Positions 1 to 7,071 of a stretch of 64,000 nt of DNA are shown here, one piece after another. The first letter of the stretch is position 1. Each line of letters begins with the position of its first letter. The notes under the pieces were generated by a model. The model saw only the letters and a program-made list of their open reading frames with translations, did no database searches and was not told the origin of the DNA. The DNA comes from Candidatus Heimdallarchaeota archaeon (GTDB lineage: Archaea; Asgardarchaeota; Heimdallarchaeia; Heimdallarchaeales; Heimdallarchaeaceae), in NCBI GenBank assembly GCA_030668875.1, contig DAOVER010000012.1, forward strand, positions 1 through 64,000, given 5' to 3'. Position numbers and translations under genes: made by a program.

Positions 1-157
1 TTGTATGTGAATCACGGTTTGCATTAAAATTGCTAACAGAACTACCAACCATGTATGCTTGAGATACAGGTGTTATCATTGCTATTATGAAAAGGGTAAA
101 TATAATTTGATAGTATGACAATTTTCTTAACTTTCTTACAATGGAAGGGAGCTTCAT
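1..157 (-). CDS. N-terminal fragment of a secreted or membrane protein
   Basis: This reading frame is open from an ATG at 157 to the left edge of the window and is missing from the ORF track because its stop lies outside. The 52 visible codons begin MKLPSIVRKLRKL, a basic N-region, followed by a hydrophobic core (IIFTLFIIAMI) and a small-residue stretch ending in SQA, which is the layout of a signal peptide with cleavage near residue 34. It points the same way as the phosphoesterase downstream of it in reading order. The function cannot be judged from the signal peptide. I see the start and the signal; export of the product is inference. Confidence 0.6.
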   Translation of the reverse strand, partial: MKLPSIVRKLRKLSYYQIIFTLFIIAMITPVSQAYMVGSSVSNFNANRDSHT

Positions 158-231
158 TAATTATCTCATACAATAGTGTCTTAAATATTCTTCGTCAAAG
201 GCTGTACAAAAATGAGCAGAAAATTCAACGT

Positions 232-1755
232 TTAATTACCGGGGAATATACCTAGAATTATTCTAAAACCAGAAGGAACAAGAATCTCTGAAACTACTAT
301 TGCGCCTTCCGTGGAAATATCTATTAAGTTAAAACTGTTTTCAATCGAGGCGGTTTTTTGAGAAGAAATTGTGTTACAATTAACAAAAGCTGTTTTTTCT
401 ACACGCGTACAATAAGCCCTTCCAAGATGTCCGGAAAGGACTAAATTCACTTCTGTATCAATCAACATTCTCAATACATCTCCTGCATCTTCCAAAGCAG
501 AGGTTTCTATCGTATTTGGTATGGGTATCAAGTGGTGATGCATCACTATTGTATGGAATTTATCTTCTGCTTGCATTTTGGTATGATAGACATATCTTAC
601 AAGTCGATTCTGTGTAGTTCTACCTACAACACCTATTTCTGTTTCTGGTGCAGAGGTATTCAACACATAGAAACATGATTCATCTTTTTCAATTGTGTTT
701 TCTGTGTCAAAATATTTGTATAATAGAGTTTCTCCATACCCTCGTAAATCGTTTGGTCCAGGGCAGAAAATCAATTTATCTGAGTAAGGAGTGAATGCTT
801 GAACAGCAGCTTCATAGTCAGCTGATCGCCCCTTTTCAGTCAGATTTCCACAATGTATAATCACATCAGGATTTGTTGATTCAACAAGTTCCATGCCTTT
901 TTTAAATAATTCAAACTGGTCATTGTTGGATGCACCAAAATCAGTACCAGAGAGCTGAGCCATTCTGAGCCATTTACCTCCTGTTGAATTAACCATACGG
1001 AAACGTCTGGTGATGGTTTTTAACTCAGTTCTGATTTCTTTTCCCGTTGTATCTTGTATTTTTACCTTAATCTCTTTTTCTGGAGTAATTTCTACATAAT
1101 TAAATGAACGCTTGCCTCCGCTACGAGTCTTATAACTTGAAGTACTTCCCGCAGATATGATGATAGTATCCTCAACTTTGTAAACATTAGGATGATGTTT
1201 ATGTCCCGTAAAAACCGCATCAATTCCATTATCAAGGAGAATCGAAAGCATATTTCCAGCATCTACAGCATTTGATCTTTCTCTTCCAGTTTTAGGGATT
1301 GGCAGTAAATGATGGTGAAATCCAACAAGCTTTAATTTTGCTTCGCTGTACTTGGACAAAATTTTCTTTGTGTAATCAAGAGCTTCTCTACCAAAACGAC
1401 CATCATCTCTATCAGGGATACAAGAATCTAATCCAATAAACAATATATCATTAGCAAAATCATGAAACTCTCTAGGACCCACCATTTTCTCCCACACCTC
1501 AAAACCTCCACTTCTACTATCATGATTTCCTATAATCCAGTAGGACTTCGGAGAAATTATCTTCTTCCTCAACTTACTAGCTAATTCAAATTCCTCAAAC
1601 AAACCATCTTGAGTTAGATCTCCTGAGAATATAGAGAAATCATGAGGAGTAATATTAATTGAATTTACTGTATTGTCAAAGTCTTTAACCATGAACTGGG
1701 GCCTAGGAGTTATATGGGTATCACTAAAGTGAACAATTCTGATAGGTTCATCCAT
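232..1755 (-). CDS. Tandem calcineurin-like metallophosphoesterase, second domain degenerate
   Basis: The protein contains two copies of the calcineurin-like phosphoesterase fold. The first (about residues 1-230) has a full metal set: FSDTH, SGDLTQDG, GNHDS, a HHH motif and TGHKHH. The second (about 260-500) keeps the same order of motifs but most metal ligands have changed: LSGTDFG for DxH, HCGNLTEKG for GDxxxxG, PGPNDLRG for GNHD, while MHHHLIP and SGHLGR remain. The family hydrolyses phosphomono- or diesters such as cyclic nucleotides or phospholipid head groups, and the substrate here is unknown. The likely arrangement is one active domain plus a structural or regulatory copy. It has no signal peptide, so it is probably cytosolic. 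It is divergent from the CBS gene across about 107 bases. Confidence 0.8.
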   Translation of the reverse strand: MDEPIRIVHFSDTHITPRPQFMVKDFDNTVNSINITPHDFSIFSGDLTQDGLFEEFELASKLRKKIISPKSYWIIGNHDSRSGGFEVWEKMVGPREFHDFANDILFIGLDSCIPDRDDGRFGREALDYTKKILSKYSEAKLKLVGFHHHLLPIPKTGRERSNAVDAGNMLSILLDNGIDAVFTGHKHHPNVYKVEDTIIISAGSTSSYKTRSGGKRSFNYVEITPEKEIKVKIQDTTGKEIRTELKTITRRFRMVNSTGGKWLRMAQLSGTDFGASNNDQFELFKKGMELVESTNPDVIIHCGNLTEKGRSADYEAAVQAFTPYSDKLIFCPGPNDLRGYGETLLYKYFDTENTIEKDESCFYVLNTSAPETEIGVVGRTTQNRLVRYVYHTKMQAEDKFHTIVMHHHLIPIPNTIETSALEDAGDVLRMLIDTEVNLVLSGHLGRAYCTRVEKTAFVNCNTISSQKTASIENSFNLIDISTEGAIVVSEILVPSGFRIILGIFPGN

Positions 1756-1827
1756 TGTGATAAGTAATAATGTTTAGCTAATTATTTCTTCCGCTAGGGT
1801 TAACATTGTTTTGTTGAGAACTTTCGA

Positions 1828-1837
1828 AATATTTAAC
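1828..1837 (+). promoter_or_regulatory. TATA box for the CBS-domain gene
   Basis: The string aatatttaac is centred about 30 bases before the ATG at 1863 and is preceded by a purine-rich cgaaa that could act as a BRE. The spacing implies a very short leader. This is a pattern judgement only. Confidence 0.45.
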
Positions 1838-1862
1838 TTTGAATTCAATCTAGATTATTACA

Positions 1863-2246
1863 ATGACTTTGAGAACCTATGAAATGGATGACTCAGTTTC
1901 AAGTGTAATGACAAAAGGAATTTTGTATATCGAATCTAAGAAAAAGCTAGATGAAGCAATACAAATAATGTCTGACTTTGATGTTGGATCTTTAGTTGTA
2001 GCTGAAAAAAATGATGCTGTTGGCATTCTTACTAGTAAAGATATAATTAAGATGATTGCAAAGGGAAAGGAGCTCAAGAGCATTAAAGTAAAAGATATAA
2101 TGCAAGGTCCTCTTATTAGGATATCCGGTTATGAAACAATCTCATCAGCATTATTGAAAATGAAAGAACAGAAGATTAACCATCTCATAGTGGTTGATGG
2201 AGATAAAATAATCGGAATGATTAACCCATTAAATCTTCTAATTTAA
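1863..2246 (+). CDS. Two-CBS-domain regulatory protein
   Basis: This 127-residue protein consists of two CBS motifs. The first (about 14-65) reads VMTKGILYIES...GSLVV...VGILTSKDI, and the second (about 75-127) reads DIMQGPLIRISGYETISSALLKM...HLIVVDGDKIIGMI. A CBS pair (Bateman module) typically binds adenine nucleotides or S-adenosyl compounds and controls a partner enzyme. No catalytic domain is attached, so it probably acts as a stand-alone sensor. A kinase-like gene begins 10 bases downstream on the same strand, and co-transcription would make that kinase a candidate partner; this is inference. Confidence 0.85.
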   Translation: MTLRTYEMDDSVSSVMTKGILYIESKKKLDEAIQIMSDFDVGSLVVAEKNDAVGILTSKDIIKMIAKGKELKSIKVKDIMQGPLIRISGYETISSALLKMKEQKINHLIVVDGDKIIGMINPLNLLI

Positions 2247-2255
2247 TGTCGTTTA

Positions 2256-3407
2256 TTGTATTATTTAATAAATAACTTCAAGAGTAGGATTAAACTGAGC
2301 AATAAAAAGGAAAGCCTATCTGCAGATGATGTAAGAAGAAAACAGAAACTAAAAACAATACTGGCTACAATAGGTGAGGGGCTACAGGAAATATTCAAAA
2401 CACATATTCTTGAAAAAACTGGAGAAAAAGCAAATCTTATTTCCATAGATAAGGTGTTTTCAACAGAGAAGGGTACCTCAAAGTCAAGAGTCCATTTTGT
2501 TACATATTCTCTAAATTCTGATGTTGGAGAACATCTTGTAAACGTTGTTGTGAAATTTTCTTCAGATGAGACAAGGTTTGAAAAAGAAATTAGGAATCAT
2601 TCAAAAATTGCAAATGTTTCTAAGATTTTTAGTGGTGTTCATGTGCCGAAGATACTTTACAAAAGCTTACAAAACAGATGTATTATCTATGAAGGCATTG
2701 ACGGGTTAAGTTTTCGTGAAGCAAAACTTGACTTAAAAGATAAAGATTTACTAGCTGGACAAGCTTTAGCAGCTATCCATGGAATTGAAACAGGGAAATT
2801 AGAAGTAGATTCTTACAAAAAACTAGTTTTATACCTTCTTTCAGTTTTGGAGAACCAACAACTGGAAGAAGAAATTCTGGATTTGATGCTACCTTATTTC
2901 AAAGCAATGGAAAAATCAACAGGAGCAACAAGAATTCATGGAGATTACCACCAAGGAAATCTATTATTTTCATCAGAGGATATAGAATTAGTACAAAATA
3001 GTCTAGATATAACAAACATAAATGTGAGAGTATATGTTATTGATCCTGAATTTATCATGGAAGGAAGAGACAGAAATGAAGACATTGGAACATTCTTTGC
3101 AAAGCCATGTATAAAGGAATTTCAGAAGACAGGTAATATTAAAAACTCAAAAAGCAAAATCAATTCATTTATTGAAGGTTATAACAAGGTTCTAAAGATG
3201 ATAGGATCTGATCAATTGTTAAGTGAAATGTATCCTTCAGGTTTAACAATAGATTTTCATATGGCTTCTTATGTTCTTTATGACCTTGTAGATAAAGTTC
3301 TAAGTAATCAATTAACAACTTATTCTGAAGAAATAAAGGATAAAGTGAAATTATTGAAAATTATGCTGAAAGAAGGACCTTTTCAAAACAATGGAATGTC
3401 TATTTGA
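2256..3407 (+). CDS. Phosphotransferase (aminoglycoside/choline kinase-like fold)
   Basis: The protein has the catalytic loop of the APH/choline-kinase superfamily, IHGDYHQGNLLF (about residues 228-239), where the Asp is the base and the Asn a metal ligand. A second metal motif, VIDPEFIMEGRDRNEDIG (about 262-279), plays the DFG-like role. The N-terminal lobe carries VVVKFSSDE, a probable ATP-contacting lysine. These enzymes phosphorylate hydroxyls on small molecules such as choline, sugars or aminoglycosides; the substrate is unknown. The track start is TTG at 2256, 10 bases after the CBS gene, and no in-frame ATG exists until well inside the fold, so TTG or another non-ATG start is likely. 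The last 8 bases overlap the convergent gene. Confidence 0.7.
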   Translation: MYYLINNFKSRIKLSNKKESLSADDVRRKQKLKTILATIGEGLQEIFKTHILEKTGEKANLISIDKVFSTEKGTSKSRVHFVTYSLNSDVGEHLVNVVVKFSSDETRFEKEIRNHSKIANVSKIFSGVHVPKILYKSLQNRCIIYEGIDGLSFREAKLDLKDKDLLAGQALAAIHGIETGKLEVDSYKKLVLYLLSVLENQQLEEEILDLMLPYFKAMEKSTGATRIHGDYHQGNLLFSSEDIELVQNSLDITNINVRVYVIDPEFIMEGRDRNEDIGTFFAKPCIKEFQKTGNIKNSKSKINSFIEGYNKVLKMIGSDQLLSEMYPSGLTIDFHMASYVLYDLVDKVLSNQLTTYSEEIKDKVKLLKIMLKEGPFQNNGMSI

Positions 3408-3924
3408 TGAAAGTTTTAGATAAAGCCCATTTAGTTCTAATGAAGTTTAGTAGCTCAAAATAAAGCTTGCTCTCTGAGGTTGAAATTAATTCTAGACCAC
3501 TTGTACTTGGGTTGTATGAAACTACAACAAAGTAATTTTCACCCTTATAACTTATCTCAACTAATGCTGTAATCCCTTCAATAACTGATAAATCACCAAA
3601 AACTACTGTAATGTTATGTAGCGTATTGATAATTTCTAGCATATCCCTACCAATGATTTGCTCTAAAATTATCAGATCAGATTTAAACTTTCCAATACCA
3701 GCTGCATCGCCAAAAATAGCCTCTAGTTCTAATTTGTTGTCTTCTGAAACAAATTCAAACTCAATTTGAATTGTTTGTACGTTTCCAAGATAATTGATTC
3801 TTTGTAATTGATTTGCCAAATGGTAGATTTCAGGGGAACTTTCACTAGTATGACGCACTACTAAATCACTCTGGAAAACATAATATATATTAATCATTAT
3901 TAAATTTTCTACTAGTCTCATCAA
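3400..3924 (-). CDS. Conserved-looking hypothetical protein, alpha/beta
   Basis: I do not recognise this 174-residue protein. It has no signal peptide or membrane segment. The sequence alternates beta-like stretches (INIYYVFQSDLVV, ALVEISYKGENYFVVV) with helices (KLYFELLNFIRTKW), a pattern compatible with a longin- or roadblock-like fold, but no diagnostic motif supports naming it. Three candidate starts exist, and MINIYYVF at about residue 10 may be the true one because it opens on the first strand. The gene converges on the kinase gene with an 8-base overlap. Confidence 0.55.
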   Translation of the reverse strand: MMRLVENLIMINIYYVFQSDLVVRHTSESSPEIYHLANQLQRINYLGNVQTIQIEFEFVSEDNKLELEAIFGDAAGIGKFKSDLIILEQIIGRDMLEIINTLHNITVVFGDLSVIEGITALVEISYKGENYFVVVSYNPSTSGLELISTSESKLYFELLNFIRTKWALSKTFIK

Positions 3925-4051
3925 TCAAAAAGATATATATCCAAATAATATGAGAAAAATATCTAAACATAAAAGCAAAATAGGGATTTTGATATCGCGG
4001 ATAGATTATCTAGGAATAATAGAGCAATGGCGGATGAATTTCTGAGATTGT

Positions 4052-4060
4052 TTTTATAAA
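4052..4060 (+). promoter_or_regulatory. TATA box for the winged-helix gene
   Basis: The string ttttataaa lies about 40 bases before the ATG at 4099. A transcript starting near 4083 would contain the purine-rich ribosome site aagggga just before the start. Confidence 0.5.
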
Positions 4061-4098
4061 GGTATTACATCCGTTAATACATAAGCAAGGGGATTTGC

Positions 4099-4314
4099 AT
4101 GACGGAAGAAGAAATACCAGTATCAGGAAAAAAACTTTTATCCATTTTGGAGAAAAAAGGACCATTAACTCAAAAACAACTAATTAAAGCTTCTGCAATT
4201 CCTGCTAGAACAGCAAGATATGCATTAAGAAGGTTAATTGAATTAGGGTTAATTGTGAAACGAAGCAACCTAAATGACATGAGATCAGTTTTTTATTTTA
4301 TCGTGGACAACTAA
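4099..4314 (+). CDS. Small winged helix-turn-helix regulator (MarR/ArsR-like)
   Basis: The 71-residue protein is essentially one winged-helix domain. It reads LLSILEKKGPLTQKQLIKAS (helices 1-2), IPARTARYALRRLIELGLIVKR (recognition helix and start of the wing), then SVFYFIVDN as the closing strand. Such single-domain proteins bind DNA as dimers and are usually local transcription regulators. No ligand-binding segment is present. A TATA box and a purine-rich ribosome site precede the ATG, and a hairpin plus T-tract follows the stop, so it looks monocistronic. Its target is not visible from here. Confidence 0.8.
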   Translation: MTEEEIPVSGKKLLSILEKKGPLTQKQLIKASAIPARTARYALRRLIELGLIVKRSNLNDMRSVFYFIVDN

Positions 4315-4325
4315 TAGGAGGTCTG

Positions 4326-4367
4326 TTTCCACATTTTGTGGAAAATTACGCCCTTTTTCTTTTTTTG
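4326..4367 (+). terminator. Hairpin plus T-tract terminator
   Basis: Just after the winged-helix stop codon, TTTCCACA and TGTGGAAA form a perfect 8-base stem with a 3-base loop (4326-4344). A pyrimidine tract rich in T (ccctttttcttttttt) follows. This matches a transcription terminator, where the T-run is the part most important in archaea. Confidence 0.6.
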
Positions 4368-4426
4368 TTAATTAAGAACTACTAATTGTATTATTAAGAT
4401 TTTTTTCGCTATTTCTTTTAAAATCA

Positions 4427-4620
4427 TTGTTAAACAATAAAAACTTCTGATAAAATCCTAATGGAGCTAGCCCCGCAATTAATTTTGGTGAACTAAGTGC
4501 AGATTACTAGCTCCAATAGAAAAGTAGGAAGGGATTTTAATAACATTTTCTTAAGAGGAAAAAAGGCTGTTTCTTAAGAATTCTTTACTTTCACTGCCCC
4601 ACAGTTGATTTTGCCACGCA
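4427..4620. repeat. Palindrome-rich intergenic patch
   Basis: This gene-free stretch contains attgttaaacaat (4427-4439), an inverted pair TGGAGCTAG (4462-4470) / CTAGCTCCA (4507-4515), an outer inverted pair TAAAATCC (4451-4458) / GGATTTTA (4532-4539), and two copies of TTCTTAAG. The nested pairs could fold 4451-4539 into one imperfect hairpin. Two related strings, ccccgcaattaattttg (4471-4487) and ccccacagttgattttg (4597-4613), differ at three positions. The patch could be a small structured RNA, a miniature mobile element remnant or an operator cluster; I cannot decide. Confidence 0.4.
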
Positions 4621-4665
4621 AGGCTTAAATGTACGGGAGAGTATAGTAAATAGGTGAACTAAGTG
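4487..4665 (+). repeat. Direct repeat of a ribosome site/start context
   Basis: The 13-base string ggtgaactaagtg occurs at 4487-4499 and again at 4653-4665. In the second copy it supplies the ribosome site and GTG start of the ORF at 4663. In the first copy the same GTG opens a 26-codon frame that stops at about 4578, so the translation start region appears to have been duplicated. Confidence 0.5.
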
Positions 4666-5173
4666 GCAAAAAAAGAAACCGCAATAGGAATAAAAGTATA
4701 CTCAAAGGGAGAGATAAAGCTACAACGAAAAATCTGGTGCACGATAGAGCACTGGGAAAAAAGCAACTGGAGAAGAATAACAAATCTGTGGATGCGAATA
4801 AAGAACGAAGAGAAAAGAACAGAATTGTTAGAGAAACTGTGGACAGAAGTAATGGAAGAAGGAATGAAAGCAGAGCCAAAAGAAGAGTATGGTAAAGATA
4901 CACTATTTCAGAGAAGGAAAACTTGCAGTGGAAGAGGAGAAAGAGGAAGAATATTCAGAATACAAGTTGGATATAATACACTCAGAAACGTTCAAGACAT
5001 ATTATTCAACAATAGAAGAACTAACAACAGAGCCTAAATGGATACCAAAGAAGGTAGTATCGAAAGAACTGAGAATAAAAAAATGGTATGTCAGAGCGTT
5101 GAAAGAGGGGAGACTAGAAGAAGGAAGAAGAGAGAAGAAAGTGGAACAAACTGAACTAACAAGTTTTGTATAA
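4663..5173 (+). pseudogene. Frame-disrupted purine-rich gene of unknown function
   Basis: Two overlapping frames look like parts of one gene. Frame one starts with GTG at 4663 behind the ribosome site aggtga and reads plausibly to about residue 75 (...KAEPKEEYG). After that it becomes arginine-rich nonsense (RRKTCSGRGERGR). Frame two opens with ATG at 4889, exactly where frame one degrades, and continues as acidic, lysine-rich protein (VEEEKEEEYSEYKLDIIH) to a stop at 5173. A one-base indel near 4886 would join them into a protein of about 170 residues. The alternative is two translationally coupled genes. The segment is strongly purine-biased on the plus strand, unlike the T-rich neighbours, which suggests separate origin. 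I do not recognise a family. Confidence 0.45.
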
Positions 5174-5192
5174 TAACTTGATATTCGTATAA

Positions 5193-5349
5193 CTAGAGAG
5201 AGTTTAAACTATCCTCCTCAGATGAATCATCAAGAGAACGAATTATCCCAGAAAAATTTCTATAATTACTGATAAATTCTTTAACCGTTTTTCTTTTCAG
5301 ATTATTCTTGAAACCTTGAAAGAACTCTTTTGAAAAATTAAAAAAAAAA
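5193..5349 (-). other. Possible displaced 3' part of the AbiV-like gene
   Basis: This stretch is open in the frame reached from the AbiV-like gene if the ten-base T-run loses one base. It would encode FNFSKEFFQGFKNNLK and end in a serine/aspartate-rich tail. It has no start signal of its own that I can defend, so I treat it as an extension of the upstream gene and not as a separate protein. Confidence 0.45.
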
Positions 5350-5964
5350 CTCAAATGTGTCAACAAAGATAGTATTCTCATATATGAAAGAATCAGGAGT
5401 ACTAATAATCTCTCGCTTTTGAAGGTCAAACTCTACATAGAACCCTTGATTGCGCCTAGAATCCATTGCTTTTGGATCTATCTGTAATTTCTTAATAATA
5501 TTGTCCAGATCTAACATAGCTTTAGCTAGATTTGAAGATTCACTCTCCAGCTTAAGAACTTCCTTGAATTTCCGTTGGTAAGCTTTGAGACTTAGCTCCT
5601 CTTTCAGATATTTATTCCAAAGATCTTTGTATTCTGCTTTAAATTGTGTTTCTTCTATCCATTGCCCTAAAACATAATAATGAAGTGTTTGCCAACTCAA
5701 ATGTTCCTTGTATACATGATCTTTCTGTAAATATGAAACCTCTTTGTCTGATTCTTGATAAGACCCAATAAATAAGCCAAATACAAACCAATATTTTGCT
5801 AATTCCTCGAATCCTAAAACCGCTAAAGAATAGGCGGAACCAAAAGTAGAATTCTTTCGCAAAATTAAAGAATCATTAAGAAGTCCTTCTGAATTCTGTA
5901 GACAGACTTCAATTAGTTTAATATAAAAATCATATTTGTCTGGTTTAAAATTTTGAACGTTCAT
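5338..5964 (-). CDS. abiV-like: AbiV-like HEPN protein, probably frame-truncated at its 3' end
   Basis: The segment SAYSLAVLGFEELAKYW (about residues 43-59) matches the helix signature of the AbiV abortive-infection family (HEPN fold, RNA-directed toxins in phage defence). An N-terminal helix with LIEVCLQNSEGLLNDS precedes it, as in that family. The annotated frame ends as EFFF-stop inside a run of ten T on the coding strand (A10 at 5340-5349). With nine T the frame would read on through NFSKEFFQGF to a stop at 5193, adding about 50 residues. The shorter product may thus result from slippage, mutation or a sequencing error. Its neighbours are an unknown coiled-coil gene and a frame-disrupted gene, which fits a defence or accessory patch. 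Confidence 0.6.
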   Translation of the reverse strand: MNVQNFKPDKYDFYIKLIEVCLQNSEGLLNDSLILRKNSTFGSAYSLAVLGFEELAKYWFVFGLFIGSYQESDKEVSYLQKDHVYKEHLSWQTLHYYVLGQWIEETQFKAEYKDLWNKYLKEELSLKAYQRKFKEVLKLESESSNLAKAMLDLDNIIKKLQIDPKAMDSRRNQGFYVEFDLQKREIISTPDSFIYENTIFVDTFEFFF

Positions 5965-6067
5965 ATCCAGTTAACTTCTCTGATTTGTCTATATAAATAA
6001 AATGAATAAAAATACGAATAACTAGTTGGAGTTCAAGTTATTCAGCAATTCTTGCGCATACTTTAAA

Positions 6068-6484
6068 TTAGATATTCGAACAAAATTCTTTAATCTCATC
6101 TACTAGTTTGGTAAGGGCATCATCTAACTTATCTTCCTTATTCACTTCTTCTGTTAGATTACTATGAGAAAAGGAAGATTTCATCATGAAATCCTTAAAT
6201 TCTCTATAGTTTTGCTCAAAGATTTTCTTCAGATCAAAGATTAAAGGATCTTTAACTCCTTGTTGAAGTGGCTTTTCGTAATCTTGGAGTGCTTGAAGAT
6301 AAGAATCTTCGTCATTCTTATCTACAGGAGCAAGATTGATAGAAAGATCTAAAGGAAGTTCAAGAATAGCTCGCTGTTTTTTCAATAATTCAATATCTTT
6401 ATTCAATTCTTCAAATTGAGAAAGGAAGAATTTAAGCTTGTTCAAATCATATTCTGGTATTTGTTTCTGACTCATATGGTTCAT
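6068..6484 (-). CDS. Hypothetical coiled-coil protein
   Basis: I do not recognise this 138-residue acidic protein. It is almost wholly helical, with heptad-like stretches (LNKLKFFLSQFEELNKDIELLKKQ, about 15-38) and a second helical half after a short proline-containing linker. No cysteines, membrane segments or catalytic motifs are visible. MSQKQIPEY at residue 4 is an alternative start. It lies about 100 bases upstream of the AbiV-like gene on the same strand, so the two could be co-transcribed, perhaps as a defence protein and its partner; that is inference. Confidence 0.5.
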   Translation of the reverse strand: MNHMSQKQIPEYDLNKLKFFLSQFEELNKDIELLKKQRAILELPLDLSINLAPVDKNDEDSYLQALQDYEKPLQQGVKDPLIFDLKKIFEQNYREFKDFMMKSSFSHSNLTEEVNKEDKLDDALTKLVDEIKEFCSNI

Positions 6485-6621
6485 CTCTGATATTTTTGTG
6501 GGACGAACAACAAGAAGGGTAAGGACTAATCTGTAAAGATAATGAGAGAAATCGTATATAAAGGATGTATATTTATGCTGAAGATTTATTATTCAAAAAC
6601 ATATATTGTAATGGGAACTAA

Positions 6622-7071
6622 ATGAAAAAGAAAATAATATTTAATTCTACAATTGACTTATCTAATAGACGTACGAATGTTAAAATCCGGATTGTTCAAT
6701 CAAGAACTACGGTTATTGATATTCTAGGATATATTGATGACATAGTAGAAGAAAAGATATCTGAAACGTTATTGTTGGATGAGCAAAAGAAAGAAACAAC
6801 ATGGCAAAGTTCATTACTACCATTTTTTCCTAAAGAGAAAGAAGGAGAAGTTGCTCAAGTTTACTTCTGTGATGAAGTGAACCAGATTGCTGGAACATCG
6901 AATTATAAAACAATTCAATTAGTTCAAATATCGTATTTTGATGCTACCAATCCTGAAGAGGGTCTATCCAATAATATGGATTTCTTTTATTTTGATTTGA
7001 TTTCTGATTCTTTACAGATAAACTTATTTTACCGAATACAAAATTATTCACATGAGTTTAGAAAAGTGTGA
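6622..7071 (+). CDS. Hypothetical protein upstream of the flavoprotein
   Basis: I do not recognise this 149-residue protein. It appears to be mainly beta-strand (KKKIIFNSTIDL, NVKIRIVQSRTTVIDILGYID, TIQLVQISYFDA, DFFYFDLISDSLQINLFYR) with an acidic character and no membrane segment. Its last 20 bases overlap the start of the thioredoxin-reductase-like gene in another frame, so the two are very likely translationally coupled and may work together. No motif allows a function to be named. Confidence 0.6.
   Translation: MKKKIIFNSTIDLSNRRTNVKIRIVQSRTTVIDILGYIDDIVEEKISETLLLDEQKKETTWQSSLLPFFPKEKEGEVAQVYFCDEVNQIAGTSNYKTIQLVQISYFDATNPEEGLSNNMDFFYFDLISDSLQINLFYRIQNYSHEFRKV

Noticed and set aside
4625-4903. 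92-residue hydrophobic minus-strand ORF
   Set aside because: It is the complement of a purine-rich coding stretch, which always gives Leu/Ser/Phe-rich antisense frames.
5193-5429. Separate 78-residue minus-strand gene
   Set aside because: Only its 3' part looks protein-like; its 5' part is out-of-frame AbiV sequence. It is better explained as a displaced 3' end of the AbiV-like gene.
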